A DNA stretch of 64,000 nucleotides from Apostichopus japonicus (GCF_037975245.1 NC_092579.1:1493501-1557500), one strand, 5' to 3'; counted from the first letter of the stretch, positions 1 to 11,622 are shown. Program-made: numbers and translations. Notes: a model not told the origin generated them from the letters alone.

Positions 1-2
1 TT

Positions 3-257
3 CGAGGCCAGTTCCATTCGTCGTCGGTTGAAGGGTATAGACAAATATTCATGTCGATGAATCCAGCGGTACGGGCTATGTTTGGTGAAATCGAAGCTAG
101 ATTGCGGTTGCTCCTCGTCTCCTCCGCCAGTTCGACTGAAGCCGAGAGATCTTTTGGTGCTCTGAGGCGTTTGAAGACAAGGCTACGGAGCACCATGACT
201 CAACAGAGGCTGATACATGTGATCTGTTCCATACTCACCGCGCAGGGACGTCGTTAG
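3..257 (+). pseudogene. hAT transposase C-terminal (dimerisation) fragment
   Basis: The frame is open from the left edge and ends at a TAG at 255-257, so only about 84 C-terminal residues are in the window. The segment with SASSTEAERSFGALRRLKTR followed by LRSTMTQQRL has the pattern of the hATC dimerisation domain at the C-terminus of hAT transposases and ZMYM1-like relatives (family knowledge). The window edge hides the catalytic part, so I cannot tell whether the gene is intact. The sequence after the stop leads to a hAT-like terminal repeat at about 1129-1143, which fits the 3' end of the same element. Confidence 0.75.
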
Positions 258-318
258 AGGGGGTGTGGGGGTGTCTAACCCCCAAGCCATGGTAAAACTG
301 ACGCTAGTTGGAAAATTG

Positions 319-353
319 GAGTGCGACAGTCGGAATTTCCGACTGTCGCACTC
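319..353. repeat. perfect 17-bp inverted repeat with 1-nt centre
   Basis: The arm GAGTGCGACAGTCGGAA at 319-335 is followed by one T and its exact reverse complement at 337-353. It lies about 60 bp after the transposase stop codon of the hAT relic, so it is probably a subterminal palindrome of that element. Confidence 0.85.
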
Positions 354-1143
354 TAGTTTATCTAGGCCTATTCATTTATCCCGGTGATTGTGCATGACCT
401 AAACAATTTTTAAAAATTTCTGTCAAAATTGACCTTTAACCTGTCATATTTACCACGTCACTCCTTGCCACTTTGGGAAATTGTATCTCGCGATTCTTAT
501 ACTCCACCGTACAAAACTTCGTATGATTTTGAATACTACAAAATAATGCCTAATAGAACTACCGTCATAGGCGTAGGAGCCCAATTTTATTTGTGTGTGT
601 GGGGGGGGGAGGGGGGTTGTAACGACTTGCCCGAAAATATAACCAAAATTTTTCGCGCGCTACGCGCGCATTCCACATAATAATGTGTATATCATATATG
701 CATGCATCGGTTGTTACATCGCATGTAAATAGCATACAATAATTTTCCGTCATATTACCCTTCCGTATATTGGTGAGAATTGTTGGGTAATAATAATATC
801 AGTTTAACCACTGAAAAACACATGCAAATTATCTTTCTTTCAGTAGGTGCCCAAAAGCTATCAGCATATTGCCCGAATTTCACAAAAATATTTGGTTGGG
901 GTAGGGGGGGGGGGCAATAAGTTTGTGAAATGAGTGCCAGTGGGTACAAATGTATCGCAACAAGTTCGTAACATAAGTGCAGTCGCGAATGATTGGGTTT
1001 TCTGACTGACACTGACCGTATCGTTGACGAGTAGCGCGAGGGTGGGGGGTACAAAGCAGCAGTCGGAATTTTCCGGCTTCAAAACCGATTTTCAGCCACT
1101 ACACCACCCCCCCCCTAATCATCAGGCCTTAGCTACGTCCCTG

Positions 1144-1809
1144 GGTACATGGTGGTTACATAGTACGCTCCGACCAGATTTCACCCGATAACCAGATGCA
1201 GATCCACCTAGCAACCGAGGTAACTTGCTTGAGGACTCCAACGAACAACCACTGATTTAGTTTCATGCCTTCATCACTTTAGTCACCACTCACATGGGAC
1301 CTATTCTAAGTCTGACGATACATGCGCATGTGTGAGGTCCTGAAAACATAACAAGAGTGGTTTGTCTTGCTATCCTTGTTTTCAAATTTCATATAAATGT
1401 ATTCTCGTAGACCTAGCAACCTGGTTTAACATGCTGGCGTTTGACGAGATTTGGCCAAATTTGCGCTAAGCTCGCTATACGAACTCGGATCTGGGCTGTG
1501 CCTTATTAGTTAGTTAATTAAATTATTAATAATGGCGTATGAGGAAATGCACCATTTTGTGGTATGACTCCCAGGACGGCAAGTCGAGAAACTCACATGC
1601 AGTCGCGGCGGATAGCTTCCTTCGCCTATATTTCCGGGGAAATTCTGGGACATCGTTCCTATAGACCAGGGGTGGCAACCTGCGGGCCACATGCGGCCCA
1701 CCATTGACTTTTTTTGCCGCCCGTGTGATGTCTCAGGAAAAAAAATCAATCTATTTTGCATCATCACCAAAAACGAGCTAGCTGCGTAGAATTTATCTGC
1801 ACTAATGAT
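1144..1809. other. non-coding interval with a hAT-like left end
   Basis: No coding signal was found. At 1667 a sequence starting CAGGGGTGGCAACCTGCGGG and continuing into GGCCCACC resembles the left end of hAT elements of the Charlie/ZBED type (family knowledge). No matching right end was seen. The 1.6-kb element at 1810 starts about 140 bp further on and may have broken it. Confidence 0.3.
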
Positions 1810-1860
1810 CATAGGCGTACGAGGCGGGGGGGGGGGGCAGGGGGGCAGACTGCCCCCCCA

Positions 1861-2024
1861 AATTTCCAGAGGACAAGAAATTCGGGCAAAAGTCCTGAAA
1901 AATTCGGGCACCCTAAGAGGAGAAAAAGATATATATATATATATATTTTTTTTTTTTTTCTTTTCTCCTCTTAGGCTGCCCGAATTTTCAGGACTTTTGC
2001 CCGAATTTCTTGTCCTCTGGAAAT
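1861..2024. repeat. foldback: about 65-bp inverted arms around an AT/T spacer
   Basis: The left arm at 1861-1927 reads from TTCCAGAGGACAAG to CCTAAGAGGAGAAAA. The right arm at 1960-2024 is its near-exact reverse complement. They are separated by an (AT)n and T-tract of about 32 bp. The arm motif TGCCCGAAT recurs nearby at about 2050 and 2110 and in the relic at 625 and 870. Confidence 0.85.
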
Positions 2025-2217
2025 ATATATATAAATATGCAGTAGCTTGCCCGAATCTTTTTCAAGTTTTTGCCCGACAATTCCATGATTTTCTTTATTT
2101 AGCATCATGATGCCCGAATATTTCTGTGTAACACCACCGTAAGCGCAGTTCATCTGGGCTACCACGCTTTTTGCACGATCAATTTTTTTTTATAACTATT
2201 TAATTGTATACCTGGGC

Positions 2218-2867
2218 CAAGGGCGGCGGAACCGGGGGGAGGGGGCACAGGAGGCACGTGCCCTCCCCCCACTTTTCCTCAGGTTAAAATTGTGCCTTTT
2301 TTCTACATAAAAATTGAGGTACCTCAAGTTAGCAAGAGGCCAGGAAACCAGAATGAACACTCGGGAAGGGCCGTTTCCGGCCATCTGAGGGGTTTGTAAA
2401 ACCAAAAATTTTCTAGTGCGCTCCGCGCCAACCGATGGTGGCGCTCCGCTCAGATAGTCGTGCATACAACTTTGCAAATCTTGGCTAAGCCCGTGACTTT
2501 TAATGAATTTCTGTGGGTCAAACTCAAAGCTATTTCGAATGGAAAAAATTGTTAAGATATTAACAAGAAAAAAACTCTAATTCGGAAGATTCCTACATTA
2601 GCATGATTTCACCTCATTTTGTCTCAAAAGAAAACTTGTTCCTTGTTTCCCAATTTGCGTATTGGATATTGCAGTGCTAGTATGCATATTTTCCTTTAGG
2701 GGCGGAGGGGCGTTGATGGAGTGATGTGTATACACAAATAAGATAATACAATAAGAGTTATAAAGGGTACTAAATGTAAGGCTGCATCAGTCCAATTGAA
2801 TTTCTGCAAAGTGCCCTTTGATGTCGGTGCCCCCCCCCCCAAATTAAGAGTGCTTCCGCCGCCCTTG
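2218..2867. mobile_element. nested non-autonomous hAT-like element, 650 bp
   Basis: The ends are 14-bp perfect inverted repeats, CAAGGGCGGCGGAA at 2218-2231 and TTCCGCCGCCCTTG at 2854-2867. The flanks ACCTGGGC (2210-2217) and ACCTGGAC (2868-2875) match at 7 of 8 positions, consistent with an aged 8-bp target duplication. It lies wholly inside the 1810-3427 element and so inserted later. No coding frame was seen. Confidence 0.75.
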
Positions 2868-3631
2868 ACCTGGACATCCCCAACATGAGTGTATATAAGA
2901 AACATTTTCTTTTTCATGGATGGAGGGGGGAGTGCCTACAAGCCTAGAAGTACAGGTTTATCATATTCTTTGTTATATTTTACACTTTTTTGTGAGACAA
3001 ATTGCAGTCTCACCCGACACAGCGACATTATCCCGCCTACGTGTCGTTGAACAATGTATGTTTTTCTGGAGGTAGCTGAGTACTGTGTTAAAATAATAAA
3101 TACGGTAACTAAATAGGAGCTTAAAAAATATACTGTCCCATTTTTCCCCTTCAAAGTGATGTTACCATTTTTTCTTCTTCTAATTTACCAAATTTTTGGG
3201 GAAGTGTAAATTTCTAAAACGTGAGATTATAAAATAAAGAATGTTTAGATGCAACTTGCAAGGCCTCAGAAGTGCCGTTTCCGGCAATCTGAGAGGCATT
3301 GTGTGCCAAAAATTTTCTTGTACGCTACGCGCCAACCGATGGTGGCGCTCCGCTTAGATAGTGTCACGGGAACTTTCGGGCACAAAAAGTTCTGCCCCCC
3401 AAACTGAAATGGTCCCGTACGCCTATGCTAATGATGCTGTCAGGTTGGTCTGTTATCACCATTAATTATCAACTGGACTGTATTGACATTATGTTTTCGT
3501 CAATACAGATTAAGTACACACACCTATTGCTTTAACGTCCTCGTAAGCAACGGTTTGAAATCAACAGCAGGTCGTTGGTTAGGTGCGGCCCTGTCAATCT
3601 TTCACTAGGCCTATATATGAGGCCCTTGGGT

Positions 3632-4233
3632 CAGTGGCGTCGTGCCCAATGGGGCCCGGGTGGCACAGGCCCCCCCCCTCAAAAAAAAATGTCAAAAGTG
3701 TCAACCATTACCTTTGAATATGTTTGTCCTAAGCTCGCGTTTGATACAGTCTCAATTAACCTGGAAAATAATCACTTCGTTATCGCGCGTTTTACCTTAG
3801 GTTTCGCTACTTTCACTTTTTCTGCCCATGTTTTCAAACGGCATAGCTTTTTATTCACCAAGTCACCACTTCTCACGGGCATGGACGGTGATCATGGATC
3901 AGCCAACACAAAAATGTTTCGATGTCTTAAATTTTGAGCGCTTCTGTGAGACGAGGAATTGGTAAACTGAGGAATAAATGGCGATTACTTCCTTCGAGAA
4001 TATTTCCCAAAATAAAAAATTGCCGGAAATTGTTATCAATTTTAGGGGTGTTGCTAACTGCCATAATGCACGGGAAGTGCCGTTTCCTGCAATCTGAGGG
4101 GTCTGCCAGAAGAAAAATTTTCTTGTACGCTGCGCGCCAACCGATGGTGGCGCTCCGCTTAGATAGTACTTACGGCCGGAATACTGGAATCGATTACGTC
4201 CCCCCCACGTTTCAAATCGGATTGACGCCCCTG
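3632..4233. mobile_element. probable hAT-like relic without visible TSD
   Basis: It starts CAGTGGCGTC at 3632 and ends GACGCCCCTG at 4233 (CAGGGGCGTC from the outside), which is the usual hAT end pattern with one mismatch. The 8-bp flanks do not match each other, so one end may be misplaced or the insertion may be old or rearranged. The segment 4065-4170 repeats the internal block of the 1810-3427 element. Confidence 0.4.
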
Positions 4234-4811
4234 GTGCTAATCAATGCTTCTCTTTGACTCTTGCGCATTGAATGTCTTGCTGTTGTTAACATCATTTTCA
4301 CGACCGTGATAATTTGAAGCCGGGAAGTCGTCAATAGAGCCATATCCTGGCAACTGGTGCATGGTAAATGTTGGTCCATCGTATAACTACATGAGCCATA
4401 TTCCTGTCAGCTGGTGCGTGGTTAATATGGGTCCATCGTGTGACTACTGACTACAACGCATTCATCTTTGCATGAATGCCAGTATTCCGCGACCACTCTT
4501 ATGTTAATTGCCAGTCGTCTGCTAGGTTACCATGCTCCATTGTCATTTACCCATATACTTACACACTAAATCGTCAAACTAACGTGATCTCTATATCCTT
4601 ACTTCTCACTAGCATATAGACCGATTGTTTTTCACTGGATAGCTGACACTAAGGCCATTCATATGACACTTTCCCTGTATTATAACCATAGCTATGAGAG
4701 CCGCGAGATTACTTTACTTAATTGTGAACAAATCCCTTCACTCGCCAGTAAACATTTGTTTACGTTGCTCTTTGAAGGCATATTGTCTAGAAGTTATAGT
4801 ACCAAGAAGTA
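4234..4811. other. non-coding interval with a 56-bp direct repeat
   Basis: No gene was recognised. At about 4340-4451 two imperfect copies of a 56-bp unit stand head to tail, both with GCCATAT..CTG and GGTCCATCGT. The open frame at 4694-4981 has no recognisable domain and I regard it as chance. Confidence 0.5.
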
Positions 4812-5188
4812 TACCCAGATGTAATTTCGTTCATGACGTTCAACAAACAAGCCACAAAACAACACAAATCGTATATGAAAAGAAATATCTCACAAACGGA
4901 GAAAGAGTTTTCTTAGTTGATTGGGGAGTGTTCTTCTCAGAGATAGCTGTCATATATAAGTTCCTTATTTGGTATCGATAACGTTATTTGTGGTGTAATA
5001 AATATGTCACGAAAACGTTTTCAGGCTATTATTTAAAAACATTTTTTTCGTTAAAACATAAATATAACATTAATATCTCGTTAAAAACGTTATGCCGAAA
5101 TTTTTATAACACCACATTTAATGTTATAAAAACACATTTTACAGGCTCTTTTTAAAATGTTATGATAACGTTTTGTGTTTGCTGGGTA
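4812..5188. mobile_element. possible TA-flanked MITE rich in AACGTT
   Basis: TACCCAG at 4812-4818 and CTGGGTA at 5182-5188 form a 7-bp inverted repeat, each flanked by TA. The right half (4980-5180) is dense in AACGTT/ATAACGTT motifs, a composition common in MITE-like repeats. The inverted repeat is short, so this is tentative. Confidence 0.35.
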
Positions 5189-6406
5189 TACTAAAGACGA
5201 TAATTGGTGTGTCCCCTTTAAAGATGAAACTTTTTCTCCTTTTTAATAAATTATCAAGTTTATCTATTATGAGGTCACGTCAAATCATTTTTTAGTTTTG
5301 GTTTACGTCTATATCTACGTTGCTAGGAGACGGTCTTGTCACTATATACTATCTTTACGGTTGAATGGGTATACAACTAAAATAGTTGGCGTCATCATAT
5401 CCAATTTCTATCCTATTTTATTGGATCTGTTGGACAGTTTTAACCCCTCTTTTGATTGACTTTGAAATTGATAGAGTTTATGTACAGCAAAGTCTATCGA
5501 TTATAACATTAAAATCTCAATTGACGGTTCTCTCTTTCTAAGTCATGAAAACAGGTAAGATAACAATTTTATAATATAAAGTAAATTTGTCATTTTTAAG
5601 CCAGATGATACATACTTGCAATATAAACTTCGATGAAAACCTGAACTTTTCACAAGTTGTTTACTACCCTGTATCTTGCATTTTACCAAATATGGTCATG
5701 AAATCTATATTGACGTTAATCTCTTTTGAAAGTGATGAAAGCAGGTCAGTTAACGATTGCGTAAAGTAAATTTGTCATTTTAAGGAACCAGATAGAATAT
5801 ACAATAAACAAAAGTGAAAACATGTCGCATCGACTCAAACCTGAACTTTTCACAAACTATTTACTATCATGTATCTTGCGATTTCTGCTTAAAGATGTAT
5901 TCCAAACTTGGTCAACAATATTCTACACCAAGTCTGCCAAGATGAGATATTGTGTCTACACCAACAAAATTGTAATCACCCTGTCGATGAGCATCGGTTT
6001 GTGGCGGTTTACATGACAATACAAGCACGATGATACTTGTAAGCGTGTGATAATTAATATGTGGAATAATCAAATAACAACGAATATAGTAGTCTGAGTC
6101 GTTCAATGAAATTATGACCGTACTGGAATATGGATATCTGGTCATGAACCCCTCATGGGCAATAATCAGGTTACAATTCATCAAACCAACACACCCTTCT
6201 AGATTCGGTCACCATTTTAGGTCAAGATACAAATACCGTCGATAGATTCGGTTTCAGTTCAAATCCAACAATTGGTTCGTTTGGGCACTTTACATTGTAG
6301 GCATAATAGTAATTTACGTGAATATTTGGAATTTGTGTCATTTCTAACGGCTCTTCACTATTTTGAAATGAGACTTGAATGTGCAAGTTAATGTCGCACA
6401 TTTTTA
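5189..6406. other. non-coding interval with about 190-bp imperfect direct repeats
   Basis: No gene was recognised. Between about 5470 and 5900 two to two-and-a-half diverged copies of a 185-200-bp unit follow one another. Their markers are AAAGTAAATTTGTCATTTT at 5579 and 5763 and CCTGAACTTTTCACAA at 5640 and 5841. The rest is unremarkable AT-rich sequence. Confidence 0.55.
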
Positions 6407-6765
6407 CAAAGGCGTAGGAACTGGGGGGCTGGGGGGCGCCAGTGAAAAATGTGGAGGGGCGGAAGTATCATTCCGCCCCCCCCCCCCGCTTCGCAAGTCA
6501 GAAAACCCCTTTTTCATTTCCAAGTGAAAAAAACCTCATTTGGAGCACCATATTGCATCTAAGGCTAGGTGAAAATACAAAATTAAGTTTACAAAATGGA
6601 GTGGGTGTTGAAGTGTGCTATATTGCACCAAATCGCATCTGAGGCCACCTGGAAATGCAAAAAAAATCCAAAGGGGAGGGGGACACCTCCTCCCTTTAGA
6701 CCCCTCCCCCAGGTCGGCCATCAGTCTTCAGTCCCCCCACTCAAAAGTACCTTCCTACGCCACTG
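6407..6765. mobile_element. hAT-type MITE, 359 bp, with 8-bp TSD
   Basis: The left end is CAAAGGCGTAGGAA and the right end, read from outside, is CAGTGGCGTAGGAA, so 12 of 14 positions agree. The flanks CATTTTTA (6399-6406) and CATTTTCA (6766-6773) match at 7 of 8, fitting a hAT target duplication. The interior has C- and G-runs and a block around 6680-6725 (TTTAGACCCCTCCCC) that recurs in the element at 46449-46919. Confidence 0.75.
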
Positions 6766-7957
6766 CATTTTCATGTTATTGTATGTCGAGTAGCATCGTA
6801 ATAAATTATCAAAAACAACACAGAAAGATGTTTTCATATAAAAACGTCCAATTTTGAGCGATTTATATATATATATGTTTTTACACACCTATATTACTAG
6901 CTATAGGGAAGTTTGGACCATTGACCTGGAAAAGTGCATAAAGTTGAAAATTGGGCACTTTAATTATTGAAGTGTCAAATTTGAAGTTCAATATCAAAGA
7001 ATTCAAACTAAGAGACAATATCATACAGTAAAATATAGTAGACTTGTTCCATTATGATACTTTTAGCTCCTTTAAGTTTCTCGATGCAACTCTGAACATA
7101 TTCAATCTTCACATCCCTGGGAGTTCTTTTAGCGGGATTCGTTTTTATCTCACTCCGCTGTAACGTTGTCATGTTTTATATCCAAACATTAAAAGTATAG
7201 TGAATATGACAGGACACAGGTAAAACTTTTCGAGAAGAATAAAGAATTAAATTTTAAAAAGTACTCTTGCAACTCATGGCGTTCGGAAACATGATTATAA
7301 CACGATTGAGGTCGATCACTACTTCACCTTATATGGTTTCTGGATCCATGTAAATCGAATCTATTTGAGGCACTGACATAATACAGTCTATCATAAACTT
7401 TGAACAAAATGGAATCTTGGAAAACATAAAATGTTACGCCAAGTTGTAAGTACCATACACAGGTTTCTGTCTGTGTTTACAACAAGAATTTTATGAACCA
7501 TTTTCCCGTCAGAGAGGAGCCAATGAATTTTTGTAGGGGTCTATATCTTCCTAAGCCCATAAACGGAAAGTTTTATTAAGACTTTTTGATAAAAGAATTA
7601 GTGTTTTTTATGTGTATAAATATATAATGTTATAGGCCACTTTCATTCTGTTTCTTAAGCAAAAAAGCAAGAGGCGATGATACCCAAAAGGTCAGTCACA
7701 CGAAGATGATTAACATTTGCATAAATAGTTGCAACGATTGATGCTTTATTAGAGGTCATCTGATCTGTATACAAATATGCAATCAATTTAGAAATATTTT
7801 ACTGCAACCCAACCGTACCATAGTTTGTTTTCCACTTTGAGACATTTCATTATCTACTTTCTCTCTCTTGAATGTCTGTGAGAAAGTAGAAGAATCAAAA
7901 CATCCGAGGAAAATACTTTTGAAAACTAAAATTTGGGGTCAATAGGCCTACAATTAT
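6766..7957. other. non-coding interval, nothing recognised
   Basis: AT-rich sequence with no coding signal, RNA gene or clear repeat that I can support. Confidence 0.5.
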
Positions 7958-8220
7958 GACCTGTAACGTGTTACCTCTTTACAGCTTTAACGTTATAGAA
8001 TTTCGTTACAGTCACTTCTAGACCATGCATTCAACACTGATGACTTTTAACGTGTTACCTCTATACAGCTTTAACGTTATGGAACTACGTTGCAGGCACT
8101 TCTAAACCATGCATTCAATACATCATCTGTAACGTACGTGTTACCTCTACAAATTACGTTGCATGCATTTCTAAACCATGCATCCAATATTGATGACCTG
8201 TAACGTGTTACCTCTATTTT
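7958..8220. repeat. imperfect tandem repeat, about 80-bp unit, 3-4 copies
   Basis: Copies start near 7958, 8038, 8122 and 8194. Each carries AACGTGTTACCTCT (with an ACGT insertion in the third copy), and the first three have ACGTTATAG/G and an ACCATGCAT motif. The array sits just upstream of the LINE 5' region. Confidence 0.7.
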
Positions 8221-8249
8221 CATTCACAACATGGCGATAACGATATTTG

Positions 8250-8745
8250 TTTTTAAGGTGCACACACGTCAAGTTTGAGCTTTCCTTTTCCTGGAGTTTT
8301 TTTATCTCTAGGTTTGCTGTGTTTTGCTTAAGTTGTCTCCAGTGTTGGTTGGTCTTAGTAGTTATTGTCTTGTGGTGTTTTTGTGGTTATTTGTTTCGTG
8401 GATTGTTGTGATTTTTGTGGATTTCGTTTGTCTTTTGGGTGTCTGGAGCTGGTGGCTCCTCTTTTGTTTAGGATAGGGTGTAGGCCTGACTTAGGTTCTT
8501 TTGTTGACACTGTTCATAGTGCTTGTATAGGGTAGTCTAGGTGTTGGGTGACCCTTCAGTTACTGTTAGGGTGGTGTGTAGGTCTTTGTTTGTGTTGTTG
8601 CATGGGTGTTGGTTGGCCCTTCCATGTACTGGTACTGTTAGGGTGGAGTGTAGGTCTTTGCTCTTGTTGTTGCTTGGGTGTCTTTCTATATAGGCTAGTC
8701 CCTGTATTTGCAATTGGTGTCTGACATTTACAGAACACATACATC
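8250..8745 (+). mobile_element. LINE 5' untranslated region (approximate)
   Basis: This T/G-rich leader precedes the LINE reading frame at 8746. The exact 5' end of the LINE is not visible and 8250 is an estimate. At about 8555-8690 a roughly 80-bp segment with TACTGTTAGGGTGG and GTGTAGGTCTTTG occurs twice in tandem, as internal-promoter leaders of LINEs often do. No separate ORF1 was found. Confidence 0.4.
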
Positions 8746-11622
8746 ATGCATTGCAGGATTGCACTGGGCCTACTGCTGTTTGGGATGGGTCTGCTGCTAT
8801 ATTTTACTGTTCATACTGTGGGAATCAGGGAGGCTGCTACTGGTAGAGATATGTCATCTTGTTATATTCCAAGCTCAAGGTCAGTCAGTATTTTTTCTTT
8901 TCTTATCTCAAACATAGGTAAAAAGGGTAGATATGTTACAGTCCACAGTAGTTTGTACACCGGACCCATTACCTCGCGTCGCAAACTGTTGTATTTATCC
9001 TTGTTAATTGTGCTGGCAGGGGACATTGAATTAAATCCTGGTGCAGGTTTTTATTGTGGTATTTGCTGTAAACTAGTCAAAAGGAATGACAAGGCTGTTC
9101 AGTGCGATGAGTGTGACAAGTGGGTTCACATTCGTTGCGGTAACATCACAAAAGAGGGTTATAGGGAGTTGCAATCGTCCGACTTTGTTTGGATTTGTCC
9201 AAACTGTAGCAACCCCAATTTGTCAGCCGCTTTAGGGGTTTCTGCTTCCCAAAATGAATTTAATCTAAGCAATAGCTTTAGTGCCCTGGATTCGCTTCCT
9301 AGTAATGATCCCCCCAGTGAGTTGCCCCATGGCCGGGGCCCCAAAACCAAAGTGCCTAGCAAAAGGCAAACTGTGAACAAGATCGTCCTTGCTTCAATTA
9401 ATATCAATGGTGTCAGAAGTAAAAAACTAGAGCTCCAAGCCTTTCTGAATACTCATAGTCCCGATGTGGTAGCGCTCCAAGAAACCAAAATTGACAGTTC
9501 TGTTGGTTCACAAGAACTCCTGCCTGCTACTTTGGGGTACGTCACTTTTAGAAATGACCGTACCATGGGAGGTGGGGGTACAATGTTGCTGATTAAGAAG
9601 CAGTTGCAACCGGTAGCGGCTCCTTTCCTCACAAATGGCTCTGAATCTGTTTGGGCGAAGTTCACTGTAAATGGTAGTTGCCACTATGTTGCTTCCTGGT
9701 ACAAGGATCCTGATGCTCATTCTGATCATATCAACTTACTCAGAGAGCAACTGAACATGATCACAGCAAAATACCAAGCTGGTAGACAACCATGTTTTCA
9801 TGTCCTAGGAGACTTTAACTTCAGTAAAATTGACTGGTTTACTAGACTGAACAAGGAAAGTCAAAACTGTTTAACTCAAAGTTGTGGCAAACCATTGTTA
9901 GATATCATCGATGATTTTGCTGCGGACCAGCTAGTCAGTTTTCCCACTAGAGGTGAAAACACCTTGGACCTCGTTATCACTAACACGCCTAGTCAGTACG
10001 AGGAAGTTAAGTCTTCATCCCCTATGAGTGACCATGACACGGTCCTTTGTACACTGAAGTGTTTTCGGCCCTATGATAGGCAGCCACGTAGACGTATCTT
10101 ACTTTACTCTAAAGGCAATTATGATGCCATGCGTCATGAAACCAGAGCTTTCACTCAAAATTACTTCAATGGGTTACAGAACAAACGGGATATTGAATCA
10201 AACTGGAAACTCATAAAGTCATTCTTAGACAGTACTGTCAAAAGAAACATACCTTCAAAGATGTCTTCAGGTAGGAAGTCATTACCATGGGTGTCCACCC
10301 ACATTCAGAGACTCATCAGAAGGCGCGACAGACTGCATAGTCTGTACAAAAGAACTAGAAAGACCAATATCTATGACAAATGGGTGGAGATGCGCTCAAG
10401 AATAAAGAAAGAAATTAGAGCTTCACACACAAATTTTGTAAATGGCATCCTGGGGGATGTCAAAACTGACTGTAAGCCCTTTTGGAAATACATAAATGGT
10501 AAACGTAAGGATAAACATTGCATCCCTCCACTGCAGACTAAGGACAAAATAGTGTTCAGTGACATAGATAAAGCTGAAGCTTTCAATGAGCAGTTCTCCA
10601 GTGTGTTTACTAGGAATACCCCAGATGAAATCCCATTACAAAGTCCTTTGTGTGTGAGGATGGATGACATTCATGTCTCCACCTTTGGAGTGGAGAAGCT
10701 GCTGCGGGGTTTGAAAACTTCAAAGGCTGTGGGGCCAGATAACATTCATCCTTGGGTACTTAAGGAATTGGCTACTGATATTGCTCCAACTATCAGCCAT
10801 ATTTTCCAGCAATCAATCACTGATGGGAGCCTACCTAGGGATTGGAGAACTGCTAACATCTGCCCCATATATAAGAAGAATGATGTATCCTCGCCATGTA
10901 ATTATCGCCCTGTTTCCCTTACTAGTATCTGCTGCAAGCTCTTGGAGCACATAATCAGTTCTAATATCATGGAGCATTTCCAGAATAATAACATCTTGTC
11001 TGCCAATCAGCATGCATTCAGGAAATACCATAGCTGCGAGACCCAGCTCGTTTCTGTCATCAATGAATGGGCCTCCTCCCTTGACCAAAGAAAGCAAGTG
11101 GATGTCTTCATCCTTGATTTTGAGAAGGCTTTTGACACTGTTCCTCACGATTTATTGAAATCTAAACTGTACACTATGGGTGTTTCACATCAGGTTCTCT
11201 GCTGGGTGGATGCTTTTCTGAGTGATAGAGAGCAGTCGGTTGTTGTCAATGGGTCTAGGTCTAATCCTTCTAAGGTTACTTCCGGTGTTCCGCAAGGGTC
11301 AGTTCTGGGACCCATTCTCTTCCTGGCCTACATAAATGATATTGGTAATGCTGTTTCTTCTGGTGTCCGACTGTTCGCTGATGACTGTGTCTGTTATCGG
11401 GTTATCGATGATGTCAGTGATGGTCATCAACTTCAGGAAGATATAAATATACTAGGGCAATGGGCTAAAGATTGGGGCATGAGTTTCCAGCCGGTGAAAT
11501 GTAACATTATGACCATTACTAGAAAGAGGAAACCTGTAATTTTCAATTACATGCTCAATGGGGTTCACTTGGTTAAGGTTGATTGTGTTAAATATCTGGG
11601 TATTCATATCACTTCAGATCTC
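8746..11622 (+). CDS. CR1-type LINE polyprotein, N-terminal part (PHD finger, endonuclease, RT)
   Basis: A CR1-like non-LTR retrotransposon ORF2, which nicks target DNA and reverse-transcribes its own RNA. Residues 81-100 contain a hydrophobic stretch running into GDIELNPGA, a 2A-like motif. Residues 104-154 form a PHD-type C4HC3 zinc finger (C104, C107, C120, C123, H128, C131, C151, C154). Residues 215-435 are an APE-type endonuclease with E246, the GDFN motif at 355-358 and SDHD at 428-431. Residues about 650-955 are the reverse transcriptase, with D791, GVPQGSVLGP at 847-856 and FADD at 877-880. The frame is uninterrupted until the LTR element enters right after the codon for residue 959. 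A further five codons and a stop, ending at 11640, are read from the LTR. The frame resumes at 16352. No internal stop is visible in either part. Confidence 0.9.
11618..11622. repeat. target-site duplication ATCTC, left copy
   Basis: ATCTC directly before the left LTR, duplicated at 16352-16356 directly after the right LTR. The 5-bp length is usual for Ty3/gypsy integrases. Confidence 0.9.

Larger units (their letters stand above)
1..1143 (+). mobile_element. hAT DNA transposon, right part (left end outside window)
   Basis: The transposase tail at 3-257 is followed by about 0.9 kb of non-coding sequence with G- and C-runs, ending in TTAGCTACGTCCCTG at 1129-1143. Read from the outside this is CAGGGACGTAGC, a typical hAT terminal inverted repeat. 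The 8-bp target duplication would be GGTACATG at 1144-1151, but its partner lies outside the window. The internal stretch 600-1110 also resembles other decayed elements, so it may be composite. Confidence 0.5.
1810..3427. mobile_element. non-autonomous hAT element, 1618 bp, with 8-bp TSD
   Basis: The ends are perfect 12-bp inverted repeats, CATAGGCGTACG at 1810-1821 and CGTACGCCTATG at 3416-3427. They are flanked by an exact 8-bp direct duplication, CTAATGAT at 1802-1809 and 3428-3435. This combination is the signature of the hAT superfamily. No transposase frame was seen inside, so the element depends on another source. It contains a foldback segment (1861-2024) and a nested element (2218-2867). 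Its right part carries a block (about 3250-3360) also present at 2330-2460, 4065-4170 and 49090-49190. Confidence 0.85.

Noticed and set aside
4694-4981. 95-codon plus-strand frame
   Set aside because: No known domain; it overlaps a possible MITE and is likely chance.
8537-8747. Minus-strand frames upstream of the LINE
   Set aside because: They arise from the about 80-bp duplicated segment in the LINE leader on the opposite strand; no domain.
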